A stretch of DNA of 64,000 nucleotides from Agrobacterium tumefaciens. Its GTDB lineage: Bacteria; Pseudomonadota; Alphaproteobacteria; Rhizobiales; Rhizobiaceae. Numbering within the stretch: the first letter of the stretch is position 1; each line of letters opens with the position of its first letter. The DNA lies in contig NZ_CP115846.1 of NCBI RefSeq assembly GCF_013318015.2, positions 62,001-126,000 of the forward strand, read 5' to 3'. A program made the translations under genes and the position numbers. The notes under the pieces are model-generated. The model saw nothing but the letters and a program-made list of their open reading frames with translations, was not told the origin of the DNA and made no database searches. Shown in pieces: positions 9,274 through 18,045 of this stretch.

Positions 9274-9731
9274 TGCGGCGCGCCTCTGACAATAACGGTC
9301 ACAGATCGCCATTGGTCGACGCGGACCAATGCGGCGCGATTTGCGTACGCTCGACAAGCCTTATTAACAGCGAGATGGAAGCGCTTCTGATCACCAGCCG
9401 CGAAACTGGCCGCTGGGTAATCCCCAAGGGCTGGTCGGAGGGCAGGAAAAAGCTTCATCGAGTCGCACGGGAGGAAGCTTGGGAAGAAGCCGGCGTGCGG
9501 GGAAGAGTCTGCAAAAACCCGTATGGTCACTACCGCTATGACAAGAAGGTATCACATGACGAATTCATCCCTTGTCTGGTTCAGGTTCACCTGCTGACCG
9601 TATCGACCCTGAAGGATGATTTCCCCGAGAAAGGACAACGCCAGATCAGGTGGTTTTCTCCGGAGGAAGCTTCTGGATTGGTTATCGAGCCGGAGCTCAA
9701 ACAACTGCTTTTAAAGCTGCGACAGCAGTGA
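9273..9731 (+). CDS. NUDIX hydrolase coupled to the acc operon
   Basis: This 152-residue NUDIX protein has the core WVIPKGW, then the nudix box region ending REEAWEEAGVRGR (about 64-76), and the late WFSPEEA helix. The rhizobial family resembles diphosphoinositol-polyphosphate and nucleoside-diphosphate hydrolases. Its ATG overlaps the accG stop, which implies translational coupling and a role alongside opine use, but the substrate is unknown. A related, frameshifted NUDIX gene lies at the right edge of the window (63525-64000). Confidence 0.75.
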   Translation: MRRASDNNGHRSPLVDADQCGAICVRSTSLINSEMEALLITSRETGRWVIPKGWSEGRKKLHRVAREEAWEEAGVRGRVCKNPYGHYRYDKKVSHDEFIPCLVQVHLLTVSTLKDDFPEKGQRQIRWFSPEEASGLVIEPELKQLLLKLRQQ

Positions 9732-9751
9732 CCCACACAATTGAGGACGAC

Positions 9752-10735
9752 ATGGACATCGAACTTCTCAAGAAAACACCCGACCTAAGAGCCATAGCAG
9801 ATATCCGGCTGGCGACCCTCGAGGACGGTCCGGCGCGTGGCCAACGGCTGTTGATCGCTCGAAATGCAACAGGAATTGCGTTCGAAGTGGCGTTGGATCG
9901 CGGCTTCGATATTTCCAGCCTTTCGTTCAGGGGGACCAATATTGGTTGGAACTCGCCGACTCAGATGCGTTTTCCAATGGTTGATCCAGGCTCCGAAGGC
10001 GGCTGGGCTTTCATGCGCAACTTCGATGGCTTCCTTGTGACATGCGGGCTCGACCACATCAGCCGTCCTCTGGAAGTTGATATTGCCCACTATAATCATC
10101 CGCACCTGAAGACGAAAAGCATGCCTCAGCATGGCAGAATCTCGACCGAAAAAGCAAGATTGGTCGGATATGACGTCGACCCAGAATCCGGTGAGATCTT
10201 CTGTGAGGGGATCGTCAGGCAGGCAAGTGTCTTCGGCGAAAACCTGGAGCTGAGACGGAGGATCACTTTACCAGTCTTTGGTCAGGCGCTGCGGATTGAC
10301 GACACAGTGACAAACCGGGGGTTTCGCCCGTCTGGACATGCAATAATCTATCACCTGAACTACGGCTATCCGTTTCTGGATCAGAACCTCGAGATCACGG
10401 GTCTTCCTGAGCTCCTTGCGGCAAAATTGGTCGTGGATCCACCTCGGCCAAGTGACGATTACGGCGAATACGTCGACTCGGTCGATAGCCTAGAGATTCC
10501 GGAAGCGGATCCGATCGTTGTCAGCAACCGTGAACTCGACATATCCGTCGGCCTGACGTTCACTCGCGACCAACTGAACAAGCTTGCTATCTGGAGAGCT
10601 TATCAGTCCGGAGTGTTTGCGCTCGGCATCGAACCCCGCACCGACCTGGCACAGGACAGACCTTTGCTTCTGCCTGGCGAAAGCTGCAAGAACTCGTTGC
10701 AAGTTGAACTGACCGATTGCTGTTGTTCCAACTAA
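9752..10735 (+). CDS. DUF4432 / aldose 1-epimerase-like protein
   Basis: The 327-residue product starts at ATG 9752, behind GAGGA. The sequence is typical of the DUF4432 group within the galactose-mutarotase-like superfamily: RGFDISSLSFRG near residue 50, CGLDHI near 95, LPQHGRIS-like MPQHGRIST near 125, and YHLNYGYPFLD near 210. Such proteins are beta-sandwich sugar-binding enzymes, probably epimerases. It lies 20 bp after the NUDIX gene on the same strand. Interconversion of a sugar released from agrocinopine is a reasonable guess, not shown. Confidence 0.75.
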   Translation: MDIELLKKTPDLRAIADIRLATLEDGPARGQRLLIARNATGIAFEVALDRGFDISSLSFRGTNIGWNSPTQMRFPMVDPGSEGGWAFMRNFDGFLVTCGLDHISRPLEVDIAHYNHPHLKTKSMPQHGRISTEKARLVGYDVDPESGEIFCEGIVRQASVFGENLELRRRITLPVFGQALRIDDTVTNRGFRPSGHAIIYHLNYGYPFLDQNLEITGLPELLAAKLVVDPPRPSDDYGEYVDSVDSLEIPEADPIVVSNRELDISVGLTFTRDQLNKLAIWRAYQSGVFALGIEPRTDLAQDRPLLLPGESCKNSLQVELTDCCCSN

Positions 10736-10769
10736 AGGAGCTGGTAGGGCCTCAAACGGGGGACAGGAA

Positions 10770-11348
10770 ATGAAACGCGTCTTGATCGTCGGTTGCCCAG
10801 GTGCTGGAAAATCCACGCTTGCGAAGCAGCTCGCCAAGATCACCGATCTTCCTCTCGTACATCTTGATCGACATTACTGGCTGCCGGGTTGGCAGCGGCC
10901 GGATCGCGCAGCATGGGAAAGGACGATCGCGAGCTTACTCTCGCAATCGGCGTGGATTATGGACGGAAACTACAGCGGTACACTTGAGCATCGGTTGGCA
11001 GCGGCCGACACGCTTATCCACCTCAACTATCCGACTTGGCTTTGCGTCTGGCGGGTAATCCGGAGAACAGCCGTCGGGTTGGGTCGCAATCGCGATGATG
11101 AACTTATACCAGGGTGCCCTGAACGCTTCGATTGGTCTTTCCTACGCTTTGTTATCAAATATCGAAAAGAACAACGAGAGCAAGATCTGGTGCTGATGGG
11201 AAGGTTTCCCGGCCGCGTGTTTCGCTTCACGTCGCCGTCTCGCCTTTCGGCATTCATTGCTGCAATTGAGCCGGTGGCCGATAGGAGATCGCGTGAGGTC
11301 ACAGGTGCTCCGGCGGGCGACCGTTTTAGGTCTGATAGCGTCGTCTGA
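10770..11348 (+). CDS. P-loop NTPase resembling adenylate/shikimate kinases and DNA topology modulation protein
   Basis: The 192-residue protein begins with a textbook P-loop (GCPGAGKSTLAKQLA, about residues 8-22) after an ATG preceded by GGGGGACAGG. LPLVHLDRHYW and WIMDGNYSGT match the FlaR/topology-modulation group of small nucleotide kinases. It ends the acc-side gene cluster, 34 bp after the DUF4432 gene, just before the recombinase debris. Relatives phosphorylate small molecules or are uncharacterised; a sugar-kinase role after AccG is possible but unsupported. Confidence 0.7.
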   Translation: MKRVLIVGCPGAGKSTLAKQLAKITDLPLVHLDRHYWLPGWQRPDRAAWERTIASLLSQSAWIMDGNYSGTLEHRLAAADTLIHLNYPTWLCVWRVIRRTAVGLGRNRDDELIPGCPERFDWSFLRFVIKYRKEQREQDLVLMGRFPGRVFRFTSPSRLSAFIAAIEPVADRRSREVTGAPAGDRFRSDSVV

Positions 11349-11460
11349 CATCGATCGATGATCCCACTGTCGGTTTCAGATGGTCTGCAACTTTGGAGTG
11401 GTGCCGCGTGCTTGAAGCTATGCGTCCGACAAACGTAACGTCGGATCGAGCTTATCGCGC

Positions 11461-11634
11461 AGCCCCGCGTTACGCCATGCCTGCGCCTCTCGGCTTCTTG
11501 CCGAAGGTCTGTCGATAAAGGAGATCGGGGACCACTTGGGACACCGCAGCGCGGCGACAACCAGTATCTACGCCAAGGTGAACTTGGCAGCCCTTCGCGA
11601 GGTTGGTGCATTCGACCTGGGGGCGCTGCAATGA
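11461..11634 (+). pseudogene. C-terminal fragment of tyrosine recombinase, first gene of a decayed RIT element
   Basis: Only the last 57 codons or so remain, beginning near PALRHACASRLL. They contain the catalytic C-terminal signatures LRHACASRLL, LGHRSAATTSIYAKV and end at TGA 11632. No start or N-terminal domain is present, and a stop lies just upstream at 11413. The next recombinase fragment begins with an overlapping ATGA, the arrangement seen in intact recombinase trios such as the one at 56.5 kb. The left part of the element was deleted. Confidence 0.7.
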
Positions 11635-11898
11635 TGCTCACCGATGTCGTCGACGCTTATCGGCGAGCTTCGGCCGCCACGACTGCACGATATTCGTCAC
11701 ACGGCGGCCGTGCACCGGGTGATTGCCTGGTATCGCTCCGGTCAAGACGTGCAACGGTTGCTCCCGCAACTCGCAACCTACCTTGGCCACATCGATATAC
11801 GTTCAACGCAGCGCTATTTGCACATGACGCCGGATCTCCTCGATGCAGCCAGCCAGCGCTTTGCGCAGTGTGCAATGGGGGCCGACCATGAAGGATGA
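11631..11898 (+). pseudogene. Deleted and frameshifted second recombinase of the decayed RIT element
   Basis: The frame starts as MMLTDVVDAYRRA at 11631, then jumps register to RPPRLHDIRHTAAVH, LATYLGHIDIRSTQRYLH and MTPDLLDAASQ, ending at TGA 11898. About 200 codons of the middle are missing compared with the intact second recombinase at 57756-58670. The conserved Arg (first catalytic box) is therefore lost, while HDIRH and LGH-Y remain. It overlaps the next recombinase gene. Confidence 0.65.
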
Positions 11899-12814
11899 GA
11901 GCCTCCTTGGTCCCTGGATCCGTCGTTTCCTGTTGGAGCATTTGGTCGCCGAACGCAATCTTTCTCGCAACACCCAAGCCAGCTACCGCGACACGCTGAC
12001 GCCGGCAATCGTCCGCAAATTCCTGGACCATCTGGAACTTGATCGCCGATGCAGCGAAGTAACCCGTAACCAACGGCTTGCGACCATTCATTCACTGGCA
12101 CGCTTCATCGGCATGCGTTCGCCGGTCCACCTGGCCTGGTGTTCCGAGATAAGGGCAATCCCATTCAAGAAGACGGCAAAGGCCGCGATCGGCTATCTCG
12201 AAAAGGCCGAGATGGATGCGCTCCTCGATCAACCCGACAGGCGTACAAATCTTGGGGTGCGCGACCATGCTCTGCTTTTATTCTTGTACAACAGTGGCGC
12301 GTGCGCCGATGAGGCAGCAAAATTGACGATCGGCAATCTTCAGCTGGGCGCGTCTCCGTCAGTGCGCCTTCGTGGCAAGGGAAACAAGATCCGGATCTGC
12401 CCATTGTGGCCGGCGACGGCGATATCGCTGGCTCGCCTCGTGACCGATCGGGATAGGAGCGATGCAGTCTTTCTGGGGCGAATGAAGGAACCTTTGACAC
12501 GGTTCGGAATACACCGCGTCGTGACGCAATATGCCGCTACGGCGAGCAAAACCGTGCCGACTCTGGCCACGAAGCGCGTCAGCCCCCATACCATTCGGCA
12601 CACGACAGCCGTCCACCTCCTGCGTGCGGGCGTTGATATCAACACGATCCGCGCGTGGCTGGGCCATGTGTCGTTGGACACCACACACATCTACGCCGAG
12701 GTAGATCTGGAAATGAAGGCCAAGGCGTTGGCCAAGGTGGATATCAGCGGCTTGACAGAGCCCCCACGGCCACGATCCCTGCCGTCCTTGATGGCATTCC
12801 TGAAAGGGTTGTAG
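11888..12814 (+). pseudogene. Third recombinase of the decayed RIT element, probably inactive
   Basis: An open frame of 308 codons from ATG 11888 encodes a tyrosine recombinase: HTIRHTTAVHLL and LGHVSLDTTHIYAE are intact. Two defects suggest inactivity. The N-terminal SAM-like domain jumps from SYRDTL to TPAIVRKFL, about 30 residues shorter than relatives. The first catalytic box reads NSGACADEAA where relatives have GAR-x-x-E, so the catalytic Arg appears replaced by Cys. It follows two truncated recombinases in the same order as the complete trio at 56.5 kb. Confidence 0.65.
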
Positions 12815-12891
12815 GCAACTACAATCGCCGTTCTTCTTATGTGGCGGCTTGGGCCAAGGAAATCACCGAGATCCTTGGCTCATCGCCTGCA

Positions 12892-12920
12892 GCCGCAACA
12901 TAAATTTGGCCGCAACATAA
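12892..12920. repeat. Right terminal repeat of the decayed RIT element
   Basis: The 12-mer GCCGCAACATAA occurs at 12892-12903 and again at 12909-12920, a 17-bp period. The complete RIT element has an analogous pair, AATTATGC repeated with the same 17-bp period, in each terminus. The outer copy abuts istA coding sequence immediately after an Arg codon. The boundary assignment is inference from this parallel. Confidence 0.5.
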
Positions 12921-13276
12921 CGGCTATATCCATACCCATCCGGATGGGCGCTGCGGTATTCCTCCCAAAGAATCAGCAGCGTCACGCCTGGCTTCTTCAG
13001 CTCGATTGAAAGCGGTCCCCAGTCGGGCTCTTGGCGCAGTCGCTGGCCCTGCTTGACGCCGGGGTGAACGAAGAGCTTGGCCTCGAGAACATCGTCTGTC
13101 AGGCCGCTGGCGAGGGGCCAACTTAGCCCTGCCATCGCAGCCCGCTTCAAGTTGTCCTGCACGGTGCTGCGAGCAATGCCAAGCATTACAGCGATCTCGC
13201 GGCTACTCGTTCCGCTACCCGCAAGCAGCAGCATTTGTCGTATGTGTCGCATGGTCAGCTTTCTTTTTGCAGGCAT
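12921..13276 (-). pseudogene. istA: Truncated IS21-family transposase gene istA, N-terminal part
   Basis: The frame starts at ATG 13276 with MPAKRKLTMRHIRQML, includes the helix-turn-helix (SSREIAVMLGIARSTVQ), and continues to HPDGYGYSR, the point where IstA proteins normally go on to the catalytic domain. There it is broken by the end of the decayed RIT element. The DDE catalytic residues and istB are absent. The intact istA at 60455-62008 belongs to the same family but is clearly different in sequence. Confidence 0.8.
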
Positions 13277-13365
13277 TAAATTCCCCTCGTGGATATCGAG
13301 GGGACACATGCCAGTGTTGCTGACCCAGGGGAACTTGAGTGCCGGAAACTGACCGGTTATTGATA

Positions 13366-13425
13366 GGAATGGTGGCCGGCTTCAGATCGGAACGGTGGCC
13401 GGTCAATGATTGGAATGGCGGCCGG
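13366..13425. repeat. Terminal direct repeats of the truncated IS21-family element
   Basis: Three copies of GGAAyGGyGGCCGG stand at 13366-13379, 13389-13402 and 13412-13425, each 23 bp apart, upstream of the truncated istA. Multiple direct repeats near the ends are typical of IS21-family elements and bind the transposase. The element's outer end should lie just right of 13425. The rest, to 13753, is the virH1 leader; I see only a weak vir-box-like match (13675-13686) there. Confidence 0.65.
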
Positions 13426-13753
13426 GTTCAGAGTGGAATTCGCACATCTAACTTTTGTGCTTAAAATGGACAATGCATTTGCGGCAAACTTAGGCGCAAT
13501 CCCTACAGCTTTCCACCAAGTCCGCGACGGACAAAGTTGGTCGACGGTAGCCTGCGGCCTGTGCGACGAGCGCCTCAAGCACCAAAGCCGGAAATATAAT
13601 TTCGACCATATTACAGATGAAACGAGATTCAAATTTGTCGACATATCTTTTGTTGCTACGTTAAACCGAAGGCTTATTATTGAAGCTAAGGATTTGAATT
13701 CCCATACGGTTTACGTCGATTCTGGTATCGACTTTCGATGAAAGTATGTAAAA

Positions 13754-15013
13754 ATGATCACGAGCAGCATTTCTGGGACCGACCAGCAGTTTCAAAACGC
13801 CACGCAGCCAAAAGAGCTCGATCCTGATGCTGTTCCTGTAAGCAGGCTTGATTCTGAAGGCCATGAAATTTTTGCTGAATGGCGACCTAAGCGCCCGTTC
13901 CTTCGGAGGGAGGACGGCGTCTTTTTGGTTCTCCGCGCGGATGATATCTTTCTGCTGGGCACCGATCCTCGTACGAGGCAAATAGAAACAGAACTCATGT
14001 TAAATCGAGGCGTAACCGGCGGCGCCGTTTTCGACTTAATCCGCTACAGCATGCTCTTTTCAAACGGCGAGGTTCATGTGAAACGGCGCTCAGCCTTTGC
14101 GAAGACCTTTGCATTCCGGATGATCGACGCGCTACGCCCGGAGATCACGAAGTTAACGGAGCAGTTGTGGGACGATGTACAGAGAGTTGACGATTTTGAC
14201 TTTGCTGAAATGTATGCGTCGAAATTGCCTGCGCTAACGATTGCCAGTGTACTTGGTTTGCCATTTGGGGATGCACCTTTCTTCACGCGACTTGTCTACA
14301 AAGTTTCGCGCTGCTTGAGTCCTTCGTGGGGAGAAGACGATTTTCCGGAGATTGAGGCTTCTGCCGTCGAGCTCCAGGATTATGTCCGGGCAGTGGTAGC
14401 GGATCGCAGCCGACGTATAAGCGATGACTTCCTCTCTTGCTACTTGAAAGCGGTGCGGGAAGAAGGAACGCTTTCACCCATCGAGGAGATCATGCAATTG
14501 GTGTTTCTCATACTCGCCGGAAGCGATGCAACTCGTAACGCGATGGTGATGCTGCCGACTCTTTTGCTGCAAAATCCTGTTGTCTGGTCCTCTCTATGCC
14601 ACGATCAATCCGGCGTCGCGGCCGCAGTGGAGGAAGGGCTCCGCTTCGAGCCATCAGTTGGGTCTTTCCCGCGGTTGGCGCTCGAAGATATTGATCTGGA
14701 TGGGTACGTATTGCCAAAGGGAAGTTTCCTAGCCCTAAGCATCATGTCCGGCCTGCGGGACGAGAGACACTACGAGCATCCTCAGCTTTTTGACATAAAA
14801 CGCAAACAAATGCGCAGGCACCTCGGATTTGGCGCGGGTGTGCATCGGTGCCTCGGCGAAGCTCTGGCGCGGATTGAATTGCAAGAAGGACTTGGAACAC
14901 TTCTGCGCCGCGCGCCGAGCCTTAGGGTGACAGGCGACTGGCCACGGATGATAGGTCACGGGGGTGCACGGCGCGCCACGGGGATGACAGTCAATCTGGG
15001 CGTCGATCGGTGA
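13754..15013 (+). CDS. virH1: Cytochrome P450 VirH1 (PinF1)
   Basis: The 419-residue P450 has the haem-binding loop FGAGVHRCLG with the axial Cys366, a K-helix EEGLRFEP (E-x-x-R) and an I-helix LAGSDATRNAM containing the acid-Thr pair. Length and order match virH1, the first of two phenolic-inducible P450 genes at the left end of Ti vir regions. VirH1 is dispensable and is thought to modify plant phenolics. The ATG is chosen for frame and length; its ribosome-binding site is poor. virH2 follows after 76 bp on the same strand. Confidence 0.9.
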   Translation: MITSSISGTDQQFQNATQPKELDPDAVPVSRLDSEGHEIFAEWRPKRPFLRREDGVFLVLRADDIFLLGTDPRTRQIETELMLNRGVTGGAVFDLIRYSMLFSNGEVHVKRRSAFAKTFAFRMIDALRPEITKLTEQLWDDVQRVDDFDFAEMYASKLPALTIASVLGLPFGDAPFFTRLVYKVSRCLSPSWGEDDFPEIEASAVELQDYVRAVVADRSRRISDDFLSCYLKAVREEGTLSPIEEIMQLVFLILAGSDATRNAMVMLPTLLLQNPVVWSSLCHDQSGVAAAVEEGLRFEPSVGSFPRLALEDIDLDGYVLPKGSFLALSIMSGLRDERHYEHPQLFDIKRKQMRRHLGFGAGVHRCLGEALARIELQEGLGTLLRRAPSLRVTGDWPRMIGHGGARRATGMTVNLGVDR

Positions 15014-15089
15014 GGTCACCGTTCCATTCTGTTGACGGAGATGACGTTGCGTATCACAGCCAGGGTTAAATGAACCGGGAGAACTCCCA

Positions 15090-16265
15090 ATGCAATTGGC
15101 ACCAGTGGATCGCGTAACCACAATCGACGACCTTACACTTGATCCCTATCCGATTTATCGCCGAATGCGCGCGCAGACCCCGGTGGTGCGGGTCGCCTCA
15201 GTGATGCGAACGTTTCTGACCAAGGCCTCCGACACGAAGATGGTGAAGGATCAGCCCAGGCGCTTCAGTTCGGATGACCCAAACACGCCAATGAAGCCGG
15301 CCTTCCAGGCCCATACTCTAATGCGCAAGGACGGCGCGGAACACGCCCGCGAAAGAATGGCCATGGTTAAGGCCTTTGCTCCCAAAACGACCGCGGAGCA
15401 TTGGGCGGCGATCTATCGGGACATCGTAAACGAGTATCTTGATCGCCTTTCCCGCGGCAGCACAGTAGATCTGTTCGCGGAGATCTGTGGCCCGGTGGCT
15501 GCCCGTATCCTGGCTCATATCCTTGGAATTAGCGAAGCATCCGACGCAGAAATGATACGTTGGTCGCAGCGGCTAATTGAAGGGGCGGGCAACTTCGGAT
15601 GGCGGCCTGAGCCTTTCGAGCGGTCAAACGAAGCCAATGCGGAGATGAACCGGCTCTTCGACAACTTGGTCGAAAAGCACCGGGCGGAACCGAACCCCTC
15701 GGCTTTCGCGATCATGGTGAACGCATCTGATCCCATACCCATGAGTCAGATTTACGCCAACATCAAGATCGCCATCGGCGGAGGCATCAACGAGCCTCGC
15801 GACGCTCTCGGCACGATCGTCTATGGATTGCTGACCAATCCGGAGCAGTTCGAGGAGGTTAAGAGGCAGCAGTGCTGGGAGCAGGTCTTCGAGGAGGGCG
15901 TGCGCTGGGTTGCTCCGATCCAGGCGAGTTCGCGCCTCGTCCTGGAGGACACGGAAATTCGCGGTTTTCTTGTCCCGAAGGGCGATACCGTGATGACCAT
16001 CCAAGCCTCTGCCAATCGTGACGAAGATGTCTTTGACGACGGAGAGCGCTTCAATGTCTTCCGCCAGAATAATGCGCACCAGTCCTTCGGCTCGGGGCCG
16101 CATCACTGTGCCGGTGCGCCAATCTCGCGTCAAACCGTCGGGGCGATCATGTTGCCTATGCTGTTTGAACGTTTTCCGAACATGACGCTGACTAACCCGG
16201 ACGCGGTGCAATGGCGCGGCTTCGGCTTCCGCGGACCGATTAGTCTACCGGTTACGCTTATATAA
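15090..16265 (+). CDS. virH2: Cytochrome P450 VirH2 (PinF2), phenolic O-demethylase
   Basis: The 391-residue P450 has a haem loop FGSGPHHCAGAPISR with Cys340 and a K-helix EEGVRW. The start ATG follows GGGAGAA. VirH2 is known to O-demethylate ferulate and related vir inducers, lowering their toxicity and inducing power. The I-helix reads IGGGINEPRDAL, with Pro where most P450s have the oxygen-activating Thr, a variant of this subgroup that may matter for mechanism. It needs a ferredoxin partner not found here. Co-transcribed with virH1. Confidence 0.9.
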   Translation: MQLAPVDRVTTIDDLTLDPYPIYRRMRAQTPVVRVASVMRTFLTKASDTKMVKDQPRRFSSDDPNTPMKPAFQAHTLMRKDGAEHARERMAMVKAFAPKTTAEHWAAIYRDIVNEYLDRLSRGSTVDLFAEICGPVAARILAHILGISEASDAEMIRWSQRLIEGAGNFGWRPEPFERSNEANAEMNRLFDNLVEKHRAEPNPSAFAIMVNASDPIPMSQIYANIKIAIGGGINEPRDALGTIVYGLLTNPEQFEEVKRQQCWEQVFEEGVRWVAPIQASSRLVLEDTEIRGFLVPKGDTVMTIQASANRDEDVFDDGERFNVFRQNNAHQSFGSGPHHCAGAPISRQTVGAIMLPMLFERFPNMTLTNPDAVQWRGFGFRGPISLPVTLI

Positions 16266-16387
16266 TCGTAACCGCTGTCGCTTGGCATTAAGCCGTAGGA
16301 ATGCGACCGTTTCAAAGAATCGAAATGTAAAGATTATCTTTATAATCAGTCAGCCTGAAGCATGCGCGTTAGGAGAAGCAATCATGC

Positions 16388-16413
16388 TATAGTCTGATTA
16401 ATATCACACTATA
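16388..16413 (+). terminator. Imperfect hairpin downstream of virH2
   Basis: Two 11-bp arms (16388-16398 and 16403-16413) pair with one mismatch around the 4-nt loop TAAT. It lies 120 bp after virH2 in an otherwise gene-free stretch (16266-16676). The stem is A/T-rich and lacks a clean U-tract, so a terminator role is only possible. Confidence 0.3.
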
Positions 16414-16567
16414 AGATTGACCATAAGCTATTTTCCTATGTCATTCTGCCTGTGGCAATCGGCATCGCTGGGCGCTTAAACGTGAGGGTGACCATCTACG
16501 GCGCTAAGATACTACTCATCCCTCGGTTTCGGAAAATTACTACCTCAACATCTTGCATTTGTACCAG

Positions 16568-16598
16568 GTCAATTGAATCACAGGGTGTTAATTGCAAA
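16568..16598 (+). promoter_or_regulatory. Two vir boxes upstream of virF1
   Basis: GTCAATTGAATC at 16568-16579 matches the VirG-binding dodecamer TNCAATTGAAAY at 10 of 12 positions. A second, weaker match GTTAATTGCAAA lies at 16587-16598, about 19 bp on. They stand about 80-110 bp ahead of virF1, the normal place for VirG activation. Confidence 0.6.
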
Positions 16599-16676
16599 AG
16601 TAATACAATAAAAATTGAGGCTCTCTCTTGATCACAGTAGGCTCCGACCGATTGAGAGAAAGAAGGTGCATGCACG

Positions 16677-17615
16677 ATGGAGCCCAGCCAACGAAGCTTA
16701 GATGATGAATCCAAAGCTTCCCGTACGGAAGTCCATTCTACATCGACAAATAGGGATATGCCTCCCGAGCTTTTGGCTAAGGTGGCAACTTATATTCCTA
16801 CCCAGGACCCGGTAGAAACGGCACGAAATCTTGGAAGCCTGGAACGTACAGGGCGTGCAGGTCGTGAAGCCGTTACAAGTGATCCCGTCGGAAAATATCA
16901 CGCACGAATGAAACGAATTGGCGCCTCCGCCAAAACCGTGTTCGATACGGTCATTCCCGGAAATCAATTACCTGAGTGGGAGACGAACCGACCCTCTCCG
17001 ACGGCCAGAACGCGAGCCGTTGGCCCAATTCTTAAGTTCCAGTCTGAAGCGGGAAAATCGAGATTTGTCACCAATATCCTCAATTTGCCCGAATCTGCTC
17101 AGTGCGACGCAATTCTTAGTGTCATAAAACACTTGGATGAACTTGGTGAAGCAAACAAGACGCGACTTATCGAACGCTCTATCGAAATTTTGCGGCTAGA
17201 CCCCCCTTTGACCTGGAATATGGGCCAGAAATGCCCTGCGGCCGACGTGCTAATCCAAGGCGAAAAGTACCTAAATGCGGATCAACTGGCTCGCATACAA
17301 CAAGAGAGGAGCAGCCGTCCGCGACTGTCTCCCCTGTTTGGCCGAGCCATAGCCGATTTCGAGGTTCAAAAAACCATGGACGCAAATCCTAGACGATATA
17401 GGGACGCGGCGGAGCCTGAGGTCAGAGCTGTAGACACAGTAATTGAGACAATTGAGAGATATAGTGCGTCGTTAGCGAGAGGCGGTCCAAATGCAGTGGG
17501 ACTCCTAACGACGAACGAAAGCTTTGAGAAAAATATCAATGAGGTCTACAACCGTACGCGAGCCGAGCTAGACGCTTCTTCACGTGACAGAAGTCGCTCT
17601 GGACTATCGCGATAA
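16677..17615 (+). CDS. virF: F-box effector of the VirF type (first copy)
   Basis: The 312-residue protein has an N-terminal F-box-like segment (MPPELLAKVATYIP ... ETARNLGSLERTGR, about 28-62), which in VirF binds plant Skp1 to mark host and VirE2/VIP1 complexes for proteolysis. The conserved VirF block VGPILKFQSEAGKSRFV follows near residues 115-131. The last residues DRSRSGLSR are Arg-rich, like the C-terminal signal recognised by the VirB/D4 secretion channel. Vir boxes lie upstream. It is a clear paralogue of the product of 20848-21789 but well diverged from it. Confidence 0.82.
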   Translation: MEPSQRSLDDESKASRTEVHSTSTNRDMPPELLAKVATYIPTQDPVETARNLGSLERTGRAGREAVTSDPVGKYHARMKRIGASAKTVFDTVIPGNQLPEWETNRPSPTARTRAVGPILKFQSEAGKSRFVTNILNLPESAQCDAILSVIKHLDELGEANKTRLIERSIEILRLDPPLTWNMGQKCPAADVLIQGEKYLNADQLARIQQERSSRPRLSPLFGRAIADFEVQKTMDANPRRYRDAAEPEVRAVDTVIETIERYSASLARGGPNAVGLLTTNESFEKNINEVYNRTRAELDASSRDRSRSGLSR

Positions 17616-18045
17616 TTTCCTGGATCCACCGCGCTGTTGTAAGTTGACACATCGCATCGTCTTGCCGCTGACGGGAATTTTGGGGACGTCTTTAGTTGAA
17701 CCGCCCCATGACGCGAATGCAGTTTGATCCCCTATCACTTCCCTAGCAAATTCTTAAGGGACATCAGGTCTCGAGTGTGCGGCCTCATTTGTTTCAAATG
17801 AAGCTTTCGCCGGCGTTCCTGAAATCCTTCTGAAACCGTCCGAGCCTACGTTCGTCTGCAGGGCCGTGTCAACCGGACGTGATAGGGATGGTAGACGCAG
17901 CGGTTTTTCCGGTTTCACGCTGCGGCCTAAAACGCCTAGGTTAGAAAGCCTTACCTATCCGGCCCCACCCCTCTGGTTGCGGTTTGGTGCAACACGGTGA
18001 TGCAGCGTCGACTGCACTGAACTAAAAAATGCAAAGGGGTATCAA
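17616..18045. other. Intergenic stretch with an orphan vir box
   Basis: No convincing gene lies here. The stretch carries a strong vir box (17791-17802, listed separately). Downstream is AAAGGGG, 7 nt ahead of a TTG at 18046 that opens the damaged frame listed next. Confidence 0.5.
17791..17802 (+). promoter_or_regulatory. vir box without an obvious gene
   Basis: GTTTCAAATGAA fits the reverse form of the VirG dodecamer (RTTTCAATTGNA) at 11 of 12 positions. The next clear gene, virK, is 690 bp away. Between them only a damaged frame (18046-18422) is seen, so the site may drive a decayed gene, a long virK leader, or a small RNA. Confidence 0.5.

Noticed and set aside
13406..13741. 111-codon plus-strand frame before virH1
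   Set aside because: It begins inside IS21 terminal repeats, has no ribosome-binding site and unlikely composition; treated as leader sequence.
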